The notes under the pieces: generated by a model | Told to the model about the DNA's origin: nothing | What the model saw: the letters and a program-made list of their open reading frames with translations, nothing else | Database searches by the model: none | NCBI RefSeq assembly: GCF_001243895.1 | Contig: NZ_LN851186.1 | Location: 553,401-586,351 of the forward strand | Source of the DNA: Bacillus testis | Lineage (GTDB): Bacteria > Bacillota > Bacilli > Bacillales > DSM-1321 | DNA: 32,951 bases | Reading direction: 5' to 3' | Shown here: in pieces, positions 1-7,567 of the stretch | Position numbering within the stretch: the first letter of the stretch is position 1 | Layout of the letters: every line of letters starts with the position of its first letter | Position numbers and translations under genes: made by a program

Positions 1-1070
1 GAATGCCAGGCCAGGGAAGCGGCGGGAATGCCGGAATGCCAGGTCAAGGAGGCGGCGGGAACGCCGGAACGCCAGGCCAAGGAGGCGGTGGGAACGCCGG
101 AACACCAGGCCAAGGAAGTGGCGTTAACGCCGGAATGCCAGGCCAAGGAGGCGGTGGGAACGCCGGAACACCAGGCCAAGGAAGTGGCGTTAACGGAGGA
201 AATCAAACATCACCTTCTTTTTGGAACAGCGTGTTTAAATCAACGAATGGCGAAAAGGGGATGTACGGTCATATAACAGGCTTTGCATCAGATTTTAAAA
301 CATATGGGCTTAAGATATTGCTTGATAAAAACGTGATGGGAGCAGCAGCGGCTCAATATGCAGGATTTAAGTTTGAAAAAATTGAAGGCAGTACGAATTA
401 TAAAGTATTCGGCAAAGAAAATATAAAGAACAAATGGGCAAATAAGCTCTACCAACAATATAAAGAGTATAAAATGGACGGCACCGATAAGGTGTTGGGG
501 CCAAAATCCAGAAGAATAAGCAGCGAAAGAGTAAACGCATATCTGGAAAGTAAAAAATTAAAACCAAATGGCATGAGCAGATGGACATATATTAAGCAGA
601 AGGCAATGACTACTTTGCAGGAGAGTCACAATCCTGTGAATAAAACGTATTGGAAACTAAGCAATGGATTAAAAATGAACGGACCAGTAAATTTCGCTTT
701 AACGACTGCAGGCACTTGGTATGATTATGGTTCGTCTAAAGGAAAGTACCATAGTAAAGGGCTTGCTTCTACCGATTTTGCCGGAGCCATCTCTGCGGAT
801 GTGACCATAGGGGCAGCAACTGCAGTGACGGGTAGTATTTTTTCAAGTGTATTATCAGGAGCAGTCGCAGGATCTGCTGTTCCGGGCTTAGGAACATTGA
901 TTGGTGCTGGAACAGGTTTATTAGTTGGAATAGGATCTTCAATTTATTTCTCTACTGCTGGAGGAAAAAGAAAAAAACAAGCTCTAGCTCGCGGTTTTAA
1001 AAAGCTATACGACGGAATAGGATCTAAACTAAAAAAAGGTAGACGGAGGTTAGGTGAGTTATTTGGTTGA
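1..1070 (+). CDS. Gly-rich repeat protein with glycine-zipper C-terminal region (5' end outside window)
   Basis: The frame is open to the window edge, so the first ATG at 3 is probably internal and the true N-terminus lies upstream. Visible residues 1–66 are six 11-residue repeats of the form (M/T)PGQG(G/S)G(G/V)NAG. Residues 67–255 are a mixed, Lys/Tyr-rich, apparently globular region starting near SPSFWNSVF. Residues about 259–320 are a long Gly/Ala/Ser hydrophobic stretch with GxxxG spacing (for example LIGAGTGLLVGIGSS), followed by a very basic tail of about 35 residues (KRKKQ, KKGRRR). Gly-zipper stretches of this type occur in secreted toxins, bacteriocin-like and pore-forming proteins; a structural surface role is equally possible. 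The next gene's GTG start lies inside this one (17-bp overlap), implying co-translation with the membrane-protein genes that follow. I do not recognise the family. The reading frame is secure; the function is unknown. Confidence 0.75.
   Translation, partial: MPGQGSGGNAGMPGQGGGGNAGTPGQGGGGNAGTPGQGSGVNAGMPGQGGGGNAGTPGQGSGVNGGNQTSPSFWNSVFKSTNGEKGMYGHITGFASDFKTYGLKILLDKNVMGAAAAQYAGFKFEKIEGSTNYKVFGKENIKNKWANKLYQQYKEYKMDGTDKVLGPKSRRISSERVNAYLESKKLKPNGMSRWTYIKQKAMTTLQESHNPVNKTYWKLSNGLKMNGPVNFALTTAGTWYDYGSSKGKYHSKGLASTDFAGAISADVTIGAATAVTGSIFSSVLSGAVAGSAVPGLGTLIGAGTGLLVGIGSSIYFSTAGGKRKKQALARGFKKLYDGIGSKLKKGRRRLGELFG
3..200 (+). repeat. Six tandem 33-bp repeats coding for an 11-residue Gly-rich motif
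   Basis: Units start at 3, 36, 69, 102, 135 and 168. Each encodes PGQG-x-G-x-NAG with Met or Thr in front. Units 3–4 and 5–6 form a higher-order 66-bp pair: a 58-bp stretch at 71–128 is repeated without a mismatch at 137–194, which points to a recent duplication. The repeat may continue upstream of the window. Confidence 0.9.
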
Positions 1071-1665
1071 TAGAGGAAAGACATTTAAAGATAGCAACGT
1101 CATTTATTTAGTTATAAGTAATTTAATAGCTGGAGGCATTTCTGGTTCGATTCCATTTCCATCAAGTGCTTATTATATAGTTGTTGCTTTTATTACCTTT
1201 ATAGAAATAGGCATATGTCGTTATTGGTGGAGCCATACGACTGACAATGACACGAAGTATAATGACCTAACAGTCTTTTTGATGTTAATTACAATAGGTG
1301 TGATGAGTTGTATTCCATTATTTCGTCTAACCTTGCATTCAACCCTTTTTTTTAGTGTGTTGGCCATCTACTTAATCGTATTTAGTATTTCCTTTTATAA
1401 AAGAAGAGAAATGTTGAAATCCTTTATTAATCCTCAAGGATCTAAGTTGGTGCTCGGTCTAAGTGTGTTTATGGTGGTTCTTATCATCATAGGAAATTTA
1501 AGTTTCAGAAAAGGGGAAGAACAAATTCTAGCCCTTTTGATGGGCGAGAACATAGCGATATTTTGGGGATGTTTCTTGATGTTCTTGCTCGGTTTATTCT
1601 TTACTTTTTTAGCCCCTCCTTTTTTAGCGACTAAAGGAAAGTTTAAAAAAGGCGGCGGCTACTGA
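1054..1665 (+). CDS. Polytopic membrane protein of unknown family
   Basis: 203 residues with about six hydrophobic segments (near residues 11–30, 35–55, 70–90, 95–113, 133–152 and 165–192), ending in a basic Lys/Gly tail. The GTG start at 1054 has GGAGGT at 1045–1050 and lies inside the preceding gene, so the two are probably translationally coupled. An overlapping membrane-protein gene directly behind a repeat/glycine-zipper secreted-type gene could be an assembly partner or an immunity-type protein; nothing in the sequence decides between these. The last part of this gene has a decayed paralogue at 4270–4350. No family recognised. Confidence 0.75.
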   Translation: MSYLVDRGKTFKDSNVIYLVISNLIAGGISGSIPFPSSAYYIVVAFITFIEIGICRYWWSHTTDNDTKYNDLTVFLMLITIGVMSCIPLFRLTLHSTLFFSVLAIYLIVFSISFYKRREMLKSFINPQGSKLVLGLSVFMVVLIIIGNLSFRKGEEQILALLMGENIAIFWGCFLMFLLGLFFTFLAPPFLATKGKFKKGGGY

Positions 1666-1679
1666 GGAGGCAGTGTATA

Positions 1680-2063
1680 TTGTTTAGATTTATTGGCCTT
1701 ATGCAGTCGATGGGGATATCTTTTCTTGTACTGCTTCTTATTAATTTTCTTATGGGGATGTTTCATATTGGGGGCTTTGCTTCTATTATCATTATCTCTT
1801 TTATATGTACCTATATACTTAATGGCATGTTATCTGCCCATTACAACCCGAATGCCCCTTACTTTTCCAGTTATATAGGGGGCCTTACTTTAACCATATT
1901 GAATTTTTGGTGTGCTCAGCTATTTTTTGACTGGTTTGTTTGGGATCAGACAAACCTTCTTTATGCAAGTATCTTTATTAATTCCGCTGCATCGTTATTA
2001 GCGACTTATATTACTTTGAAATCAAGCATTTTAATTAAACGGAGAGTAGCACATGATTCGTGA
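1680..2063 (+). CDS. Small polytopic membrane protein of unknown family
   Basis: 127 residues and almost entirely hydrophobic, with about four predicted membrane segments. A TTG start at 1680 fits the GAGGAGG ribosome site just upstream (about 1664–1670); an ATG at 1701 (MQSMG) is a weaker alternative. It follows the previous membrane gene by 14 bp, and its end overlaps the next gene by 11 bp, so it belongs to the same transcript. No catalytic or binding motif is visible. The ORF is well supported by coupling and ribosome site; function unknown. Confidence 0.65.
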   Translation: MFRFIGLMQSMGISFLVLLLINFLMGMFHIGGFASIIIISFICTYILNGMLSAHYNPNAPYFSSYIGGLTLTILNFWCAQLFFDWFVWDQTNLLYASIFINSAASLLATYITLKSSILIKRRVAHDS

Positions 2064-2709
2064 TGTCTTTGAAATATATAATAGAAACCTAATTCTGATT
2101 TTATTTTTATGTATTTTTATGGTAATACCCATATCCATGTTTATGTATTTTTTGGATATATTGATGCAACAAAGCAACATAATTGAATTGAAGAATGTTT
2201 TTTCGGTTTTTTTGATCACTCTTAATTTTGCGATTTTATTCCCGGCCTTCTTTTATGTTACGAAGAATGATCTGTTGGATAACCCAGTAAAAATACGCCA
2301 TTCCTTTCTGTTTTTTGCGGAGCGGTTTGGCGTCATTTTCCTCATGACCGCAGTCATCTACTTTTTGTCGGTCTTTAGCTTTTTTTTACTGTTTATCCCA
2401 ACAATTATTGGAATGGCTATGATTATATTAATTCCATTATTTTCGGAGAAGGAAAGAGTCTCAGATATATTAAAAGGTGTTTGGGGCGTCATTTTAAAAG
2501 AAAATGTATTTATACTAATTGATCTTCTTTTAATCTTTTCTATTAATGCGGTTGTTTGGGTATTGATTACTTCTATTGTTACAGGCTTAGAAACAAATAC
2601 TATGGTGTATGTTTTTCTGCGTGCTTTCGTTAATAGTATAGTTTATCCTTTCATTTTTATTTATTTAACATTGAAATATAGACAAAAAGACATCCATATT
2701 CAGGCATAA
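2053..2709 (+). CDS. Polytopic membrane protein of unknown family
   Basis: 218 residues with about six hydrophobic segments. The ATG at 2053 follows a GGAGAG site at about 2041 and overlaps the preceding gene by 11 bp. The layout (paired long hydrophobic segments, few charged loops, a Lys-rich C-terminus) resembles small channel or accessory proteins such as DUF975-like or YciC-like families, but I see no diagnostic motif. Position and coupling place it in the Tad-like operon. Function unknown. Confidence 0.65.
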   Translation: MIRDVFEIYNRNLILILFLCIFMVIPISMFMYFLDILMQQSNIIELKNVFSVFLITLNFAILFPAFFYVTKNDLLDNPVKIRHSFLFFAERFGVIFLMTAVIYFLSVFSFFLLFIPTIIGMAMIILIPLFSEKERVSDILKGVWGVILKENVFILIDLLLIFSINAVVWVLITSIVTGLETNTMVYVFLRAFVNSIVYPFIFIYLTLKYRQKDIHIQA

Positions 2710-2736
2710 GGAGGAGGAAAGGTCATAGAAGAGATA

Positions 2737-3162
2737 GTGGATACAAAAAAGGCAACAATAAAAAATGTTAACGTGGCAGTCATGGTCTTGTTAACCATTA
2801 TCACGTCGGGTGCCTATATAGGATATTGGTTTATAAGCAGAAAGAAAACGCTTAATAATCATTTCCCTGATAACCATATTCCTTTTAGGTGGTGGGTCTT
2901 CTTTACGGTATTCCTTGTGTTATTTTTTCTAAATGCCATTGCGGGAAGTATCGTATTCACACCCATAGAATTAATGAATATAGAGATAGCTGATATCATT
3001 TTTACATTTTATTTTTTAGGGATCCTCTACTATTCTCTTTTTCGAATACAAGAGCAAATAGAAGATTTCTATGAAGAAAAGATATTCAATAGGTGGCTTC
3101 TGTTTTTCTTCCACCTTTGGTATATGCAATATAAGATGAATGTCTTGCAGAGACAAACGTAA
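2737..3162 (+). CDS. DUF4234-like small membrane protein (start uncertain)
   Basis: 141 residues with three or four hydrophobic segments. The N-terminal part, KNVNVAVMVLLTIITSGAYI followed by GYWF, has the look of DUF4234-type proteins (a cytosolic start, then a helix with TxGxYxxYW). The GTG at 2737 is about 20 bases from the strong GGAGGAGG site at 2710–2717, which is too far. The only in-frame codon at normal spacing is ATA at 2725, which would add four residues (IEEI). The true start is therefore unclear. It lies between the overlapping membrane genes and the TadE-like gene, and a role in the surface-structure locus is inferred only from position. Confidence 0.6.
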   Translation: MDTKKATIKNVNVAVMVLLTIITSGAYIGYWFISRKKTLNNHFPDNHIPFRWWVFFTVFLVLFFLNAIAGSIVFTPIELMNIEIADIIFTFYFLGILYYSLFRIQEQIEDFYEEKIFNRWLLFFFHLWYMQYKMNVLQRQT

Positions 3163-3194
3163 AAAGCTTAAAAGATGAAAAAGGGGAGGGTCTT

Positions 3195-3599
3195 ATGCGC
3201 AAGAACCATATAAAAAATGAAAAAGGTGCTTTAAGTTTTGAGTTTCTTGGTATCCTTCCTTTTTATTTTATGTTTTTTTTATTGTTGTGGCAGGTAGTTG
3301 CAACTGGATATTCAGTAATGACAGCAAAATCTGCGGTTAACGATGCAGCCAAGATATATGCTGCTACGAATGAATATAGCCAGGCAAGGGATGCAGCTCA
3401 AAAGGCAATTGGAAGTAGTTCTGCGATTTCATTTAAAGATTTATCCATTGCTCCCTCCTCTGGCGATGGCAAATTCACAGTCACTTTGAAGTCTGAACAC
3501 TCACTTGTTTTTATCCCTGACAAGTGGAGAGATAAGGCGTCAATGGATTTAGAAATGAAAGCTTTTGGCAAGGTGCTTGTTTATGAATCATCTTACTAA
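3195..3599 (+). CDS. TadE-like pseudopilin
   Basis: 134 residues. After a short basic leader comes the type IV pilin-like junction EKGALSFEF, followed by a hydrophobic helix (FLGILPFYFMFFLLLWQVVA) and an amphipathic continuation containing KSAVNDAAKIYAA. This is the TadE layout: a Glu five residues into the helix and an Ala-rich helix with repeated small residues. TadE-family minor pseudopilins act at the membrane in Tad/Flp pilus assembly. The ATG has a strong AAGGGGAGGG ribosome site at about 3180–3189. It overlaps the next gene, which has the same N-terminal layout, by 17 bp. Major pilin and TadA/B/C genes are not in the window and would be expected upstream. Confidence 0.7.
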   Translation: MRKNHIKNEKGALSFEFLGILPFYFMFFLLLWQVVATGYSVMTAKSAVNDAAKIYAATNEYSQARDAAQKAIGSSSAISFKDLSIAPSSGDGKFTVTLKSEHSLVFIPDKWRDKASMDLEMKAFGKVLVYESSY

Positions 3600-4218
3600 T
3601 GAAAAGGGTAATGCTGTATTTTATTTACTCTGGTTGCTGGGAATCGTAGCCCTCGTTTTCGTGCTAGTCATTAATATTGCAAAAGTTTACATAATGAAAG
3701 AACAAGCCAATACAGCAGTCGAGCAAGCAGCGTTAGCAGGGACAGGTTTTTTAATAGAAAAGACAAAAGACGTCATCAAGGAATATGATGATTCACCTGT
3801 TTCTATTTTGCAAAAAACAGAATGTGAAATGAAAACAATTGAGGAGATTGTGGACGAAAAAGCAAGGGGTTATAATAGCCTATCATCGAAGTCGGAACGT
3901 TATCTCAGAGCTTTGAATGAAGTCCTTCCTGATATGATTAGACGATACCCGGAATTAAAAGAATTCTTCCAATCTTCCTTTTTAAATATTGAGACGATCA
4001 TCTTGCCATCAGTTCAGGAAGTGCTGAGCGGAAATGAATCTAATGTCGACGAAAATACTGATGTCCAATTCAATAAGAATAAAAATAGAATTGAAGTAAA
4101 ATCAACCATAACCTTTGCTAGTATTTCAGACGGGAAATGGATCCGTTACTTTAAGGGAAAAATTCCGCAAAGAGGTTATGGGCCATCATTACAGTATTTA
4201 AATGCAATTTTTGATTAA
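3583..4218 (+). CDS. TadG/Flp-type pilus-assembly protein
   Basis: Translation starts best at ATG 3583 (MNHLTNEKGN), with AAGGTG at 3570–3575; the frame is open upstream to a TTG at 3565. The 211-residue protein has the EKGN leader, one N-terminal membrane helix of about 20 residues (VFYLLWLLGIVALVFVLVIN), then the Ala-rich segment KEQANTAVEQAALAGTG typical of TadE/TadG-like proteins, and a roughly 150-residue extracytoplasmic domain. Unlike the preceding gene, no Glu sits at +5 of the helix. It overlaps the TadE-like gene by 17 bp, so the two are co-translated. Role inferred: minor component of a Tad-like pilus or secretion structure. Confidence 0.65.
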   Translation: MNHLTNEKGNAVFYLLWLLGIVALVFVLVINIAKVYIMKEQANTAVEQAALAGTGFLIEKTKDVIKEYDDSPVSILQKTECEMKTIEEIVDEKARGYNSLSSKSERYLRALNEVLPDMIRRYPELKEFFQSSFLNIETIILPSVQEVLSGNESNVDENTDVQFNKNKNRIEVKSTITFASISDGKWIRYFKGKIPQRGYGPSLQYLNAIFD

Positions 4219-4455
4219 ATGTATCAATAATAATTGCTTCTCTAAACCTAGTTTGATAAAAGAAGTTTGTTTTGGCGACGTTTGCTCATGTTCCTGCTCG
4301 GTTTATTCTTTCCTTTTTTAGCGACTAAAGGAAAAAAATATAAATGCTAAAGCTTATAAGCTGGCTTTATTTAATCAGAGTCGGTGAAAAGCTTGGTAAA
4401 AAGGATTGGCGGCAATTGATCATTCTGTACGAATGACTAAAAAAGGAGTTTTATT
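4219..4455 (+). other. Intergenic gene debris
   Basis: No intact gene. Two coherent coding remnants are visible: 4270–4350, which matches the 3' end of the membrane gene at 1054–1665, and 4359–4436, an open stretch read as SWLYLIRVGEKLGKKDWRQL and continuing to a TGA at 4434, of unknown origin. The ribosome site AAAAAGGAG at about 4440–4448 belongs to the lipoprotein gene that follows. Confidence 0.6.
4270..4350 (+). pseudogene. 3' remnant of a paralogue of the membrane gene at 1054–1665
   Basis: Read from 4270, this stretch gives FWRRLLMFLLGLFFPFLATK and then GKKYKC and a stop. The intact gene reads FWGCFLMFLLGLFFTFLAPP and then FLATKGKFKKGGGY. The nucleotide match is close, apart from a 15-bp deletion between two short copies of CTTTTTTAGC. 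An in-frame stop at 4249–4251 and the lack of any upstream part show it is a decayed duplicate. Confidence 0.75.
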
Positions 4456-4641
4456 ATGAAGATATCAAAATTCAACATCATTCTTTCTATATTACTCTTA
4501 TTTGGTTGTTCAAATGAAAATACTAAATTGGAAAAGAAGGAAGAAACGAAAAGCCAGGTGAGAGAAGAACAAGTATCCAAACAGGAGACTGACCGCGCTG
4601 TATTTGAAGATTTGCCTGAGCTTCCTAATTCAATCAATTGA
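4456..4641 (+). pseudogene. Lipoprotein N-terminal part of the VWA protein, out of frame with the rest
   Basis: The ATG at 4456 has a good ribosome site (AAAAAGGAG). The product opens with a lipoprotein signal (MKISKFNIILSILLLFGCSN, lipobox Cys18) and a charged Lys/Glu linker, then FEDLPELPNSIN and a TGA. Similar VWA lipoproteins of Bacillus, as I recall them, continue straight from a Leu-Pro-rich linker into an ELINQPxGKFA segment, and that segment begins the next frame at 4638. The two pieces together (about 453 residues) make one plausible lipoprotein, so this is most likely the 5' part of a frameshifted gene. An independent 61-residue lipoprotein coupled through the TTGA overlap is the alternative. 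Confidence 0.6.
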
Positions 4642-5816
4642 TTAATCAACCAGCAGGGAAATTCGCGGATCAAGAAGTCTTGTCCGATGAGGTTGAACTC
4701 CTGGTGAAAAAAGAAATCCAGGATCTTCCTCCCTTGCGAGAAGATGCCTCTAAGAAAGACTTCTCTGATTATTTAAAATATGTCTATTCACTGGTTTCCA
4801 CTGATTTTGATGACCCTCAAGACCTACTCAACAAATGGCAGTTTTCTATGTCGGGACATCCCCAGCTGTCTAACGGAAGATATCAGTTCAAAAAAAACTA
4901 TAATGTAGAAATCATTTTGGATTCAAGCGGCAGTATGGCGAATAAAATCGGCGGTGTAAGCCGGATGGACTTGGCCAAGCAGGCAATTAAAGATTTCTTG
5001 GCTGACGTTCCAAAGGAAGCGAAAGTCTCGTTAAGGGTATACGGCCACAAAGGTACGGGGTCTGAAAAGGATAAAAGTAAATCTTGTGCGAGCGTTGAGC
5101 AGGTATACGGCTTTGAATCCTATGAAGAAAAGAAACTAAATCAGGCGTTAAATCAGTTTACTCCGAGCGGCTGGACACCGATTGCCGATGCTCTACAACA
5201 ATCACAACAATCCTTCCAATCATTTGATGCAAAGACAAACACCAATTTAATTTATCTGGTATCAGACGGGATTGAAACGTGCGATGGCGATCCAGTAGCC
5301 GTCGCAAAGACCTTCGTGGATTCCAATGTGTCGCCAATCATCAATGTAATTGGTTTTGATGCCGACCAAAAAGCGCAGCAACAACTGAAGGAAATCGCGA
5401 ATAAAGCAAATGGCATATATACGACTGTCAATAATGGCGAACAATTAAAAGCGAAATTTGATAGAGCTCAGGAAGTGCTAGAGGAATGGGATAGGTGGAA
5501 AAAGGATGCATTAAGTGATGCAGATGCTAAAAGAGTCGATAATAGTTTTGAAATATTGGAATTTACGAATGATTGGTCAATGAAGAAAACTAGACAAAAG
5601 TTAAATATTTCTTATGTATTAAACATAATGAAAAATGAAGGAAAGTTGACCCTAAAACAGAGAGATTATATTAAAGACATATGCAAGCCCATATCGGAGC
5701 TTGCGGATGAAGCAAGAAATCAGATAGAAGCAGACTTAAAAAAAGTAAATGTTGAGAATACGGAAGCATTAAAAGAAGAGATAAACAACAAATATCATAC
5801 TAGTGTAGATGGGTGA
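4638..5816 (+). CDS. von Willebrand factor A domain protein (body of a probable frameshifted lipoprotein)
   Basis: 392 codons in the frame opened by a TTG at 4638. Residues about 87–280 form a VWA domain with a complete metal-ion-dependent adhesion site: D95-S-S-G-S99, the Thr in SGWTPIADAL, and the Asp in YLVSDGIETCDGD. Residues 285–392 are a charged helical tail. VWA domains of this type mediate metal-dependent protein binding at the cell surface; in Tad loci, VWA proteins often accompany TadE/TadG. There is no ribosome site before the TTG, and the natural N-terminal lipoprotein signal lies in another frame just upstream. Restoring four bases (GAAT) after 4638 would give SINELINQ and join the two frames. 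If the frameshift is real, this part is untranslated or reaches the cytoplasm without its anchor. Confidence 0.75.
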   Translation: MINQPAGKFADQEVLSDEVELLVKKEIQDLPPLREDASKKDFSDYLKYVYSLVSTDFDDPQDLLNKWQFSMSGHPQLSNGRYQFKKNYNVEIILDSSGSMANKIGGVSRMDLAKQAIKDFLADVPKEAKVSLRVYGHKGTGSEKDKSKSCASVEQVYGFESYEEKKLNQALNQFTPSGWTPIADALQQSQQSFQSFDAKTNTNLIYLVSDGIETCDGDPVAVAKTFVDSNVSPIINVIGFDADQKAQQQLKEIANKANGIYTTVNNGEQLKAKFDRAQEVLEEWDRWKKDALSDADAKRVDNSFEILEFTNDWSMKKTRQKLNISYVLNIMKNEGKLTLKQRDYIKDICKPISELADEARNQIEADLKKVNVENTEALKEEINNKYHTSVDG

Positions 5817-6054
5817 TCAATGCAAAAGCAGGCCAGAGGGCCGATAATCAGTTTATTTCGTTCTGACAGGCACTAAGACTACCACTTCAACATCGGAGTG
5901 AAGACAAAAAAATGTTGTGGGAGATCAAGGTTTCCTGATTTTTATCATAAAGAGTCATCATTGTCCTAATGAAAAACGGAAAACGTGAAGCATTTTTTCT
6001 TGTAACAAAAATATAGTGAGTAGTATGAAATTTTAAGCCAAAGGATGATTAGGG

Positions 6055-7359
6055 ATGGGAAAAATGAAGGCTGTATGGATGAGTATGCTGTCTGTTATGT
6101 TCTTGCTGGCGGCATGCGGCAACGATGAAAAGACATCGGGGGAAAAAGAGGCCAAAAAGGAAAAGGAAAAAACAGAGGTAACCGCCAAGGTCGATAAAGA
6201 AAAGGCTGCAGATGACCAAGAAAAGACGAAAGATGATCAAGATGAATCGTCTGAGACCGCCACTGACGTAAATGATGAGCAATCATCCGGGCAGTCTTCT
6301 GACATATTCAACCCAGCCATAGCAAAAGAGACAGAAGGAAATGTAGAAGTCGTATACACCAATAATGATGCGAATTTTATAAAAGATTTCAATGGGTTCA
6401 AGGTTTCTGTTGATGCTTACCAAATTGTAAAGGTAACAGATATGAATGAACACTCGAAAATCTGGTTTGATGATCAAATAGATGGATATGTCATCACTTC
6501 AAAGGTGACAATCGAAAACGCAACTGATAAAGCCAAATACTACAACAATACACATAATATCCGCTTGACAAGCACGACTGACTATATTCCCAGCAAGTCG
6601 CGTGATCTCATGGATAAGGATAAGATTGTAAAATCCAAGAAAGAGAGCGAAGTATCCAAGTACGCAGCAGGAGAAAAGGTCAGCGGATTTGTAACGTTTG
6701 CCTTGTCCAACGCTGATTATGAAGCAATGAAGGCGGTTCAGCCTAAGTATATTATTGAAGGCGGAGTGGCGGATGATAAATCGTTCGCCGGCAGCGTCAG
6801 AGGGGAAGGGAACTTCGCTTTCATCTATAGTGATGAACAAAAGAATGAAGTGGCGAACGCAGACCAGTTTTATCCGGATAAGCTGACGACTGATAACTTT
6901 GGAGAGAAGAAGATGATCTTCGGGAAAGCAGGCATCAATGAAACGCAAGCAATCGATAAGGTGAAAGTGACGTTGGAAGGGGTTCAGTATGCTGAATTGA
7001 TCCCTAATGCGACGAATAAACCGCGCTTTTCGAATTTCGGCGATAGCGGGATTGTCGCGGTGACGGTTAAGCTGAATGTCGATAATCAATCCGATACTCC
7101 GATTGATCTTTCCTATACTAGTGCCACACTGCAAATCGATAATGGCCGTGGCAGTGCTATATCGGATGGCATGGTGGAACCGCGGGAAGATGGCCCGCTG
7201 AAACCAGGCGAGAAAAGGGAAAAGTATGAAGTCTTCCTGTTCCGTAAGGATGAATTCCAGATCTTTAAGACATTTGCTTTAGAGTATGGGCCTTTCAGCG
7301 GTACGGATGCGAAGCGTCTCTTTAAAGAACGGAGGATTACTTTTAACCTGCCGAGGTAA
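6055..7359 (+). CDS. DUF5068-type lipoprotein
   Basis: 434 residues. The N-terminus is a lipoprotein signal (MGKMKAVWMSMLSVMFLLAAC, lipid-modified Cys21), followed by a Lys/Glu/Asp-rich linker of about 60 residues. The body contains the run NVEVVYTNND and FNGFKVSVDAYQIVKVTDMN, which I associate with DUF5068 proteins of Bacillus, and appears to hold two beta-sandwich modules (about 95–240 and 285–434); the second contains IVAVTVKLNVDNQSDTPIDL, as in DUF4352/TelA-like extracellular folds. The start at 6055 has AAGGAT upstream; the ATG at 6064 is possible. It stands alone, with 240 bp of unassigned sequence before it and a strong terminator after it. An extracytoplasmic binding role is inferred; no enzyme motif is visible. 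Confidence 0.75.
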   Translation: MGKMKAVWMSMLSVMFLLAACGNDEKTSGEKEAKKEKEKTEVTAKVDKEKAADDQEKTKDDQDESSETATDVNDEQSSGQSSDIFNPAIAKETEGNVEVVYTNNDANFIKDFNGFKVSVDAYQIVKVTDMNEHSKIWFDDQIDGYVITSKVTIENATDKAKYYNNTHNIRLTSTTDYIPSKSRDLMDKDKIVKSKKESEVSKYAAGEKVSGFVTFALSNADYEAMKAVQPKYIIEGGVADDKSFAGSVRGEGNFAFIYSDEQKNEVANADQFYPDKLTTDNFGEKKMIFGKAGINETQAIDKVKVTLEGVQYAELIPNATNKPRFSNFGDSGIVAVTVKLNVDNQSDTPIDLSYTSATLQIDNGRGSAISDGMVEPREDGPLKPGEKREKYEVFLFRKDEFQIFKTFALEYGPFSGTDAKRLFKERRITFNLPR

Positions 7360-7418
7360 AGTGACCTGCATGTAACTAATGAACAGATAGGAACGTAATA
7401 TGGTGTATCCGTCTGAAT

Positions 7419-7454
7419 AAAGGAGCAGAGCCGTTCACGGGCTCTGCTCCTTTT
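7419..7454 (+). terminator. Rho-independent terminator of the DUF5068 lipoprotein gene
   Basis: The 14-bp stem AAAGGAGCAGAGCC / GGCTCTGCTCCTTT has a 7-base loop and runs into a T-rich end (TTTTATA). It lies 60 bp after the stop codon. Confidence 0.9.
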
Positions 7455-7567
7455 ATATGCCGATTTTCTTTTTCTGTGGGAAAGAAAGGATAAATATGTA
7501 AAATATCCGCCTTTTATTTACAGAAATATGAGATAATTAGATAAATACTGCAATGCAGGAGGTAGGA

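Noticed and set aside
28..276. Open frame of 82 codons overlapping the repeat array
   Set aside because: A by-product of the 33-bp periodic, GC-rich repeat; no ribosome site and the composition is an image of the main frame.
6499..7134. 211-codon minus-strand frame opposite the DUF5068 lipoprotein
   Set aside because: Lies wholly inside a well-supported lipoprotein gene; Arg/Ile/His-rich composition typical of antisense reading, no ribosome site.
7517..7537. TTTACA and GATAAT as a promoter for yeaC
   Set aside because: Only 9 bp apart, far from the 16–18 bp needed.
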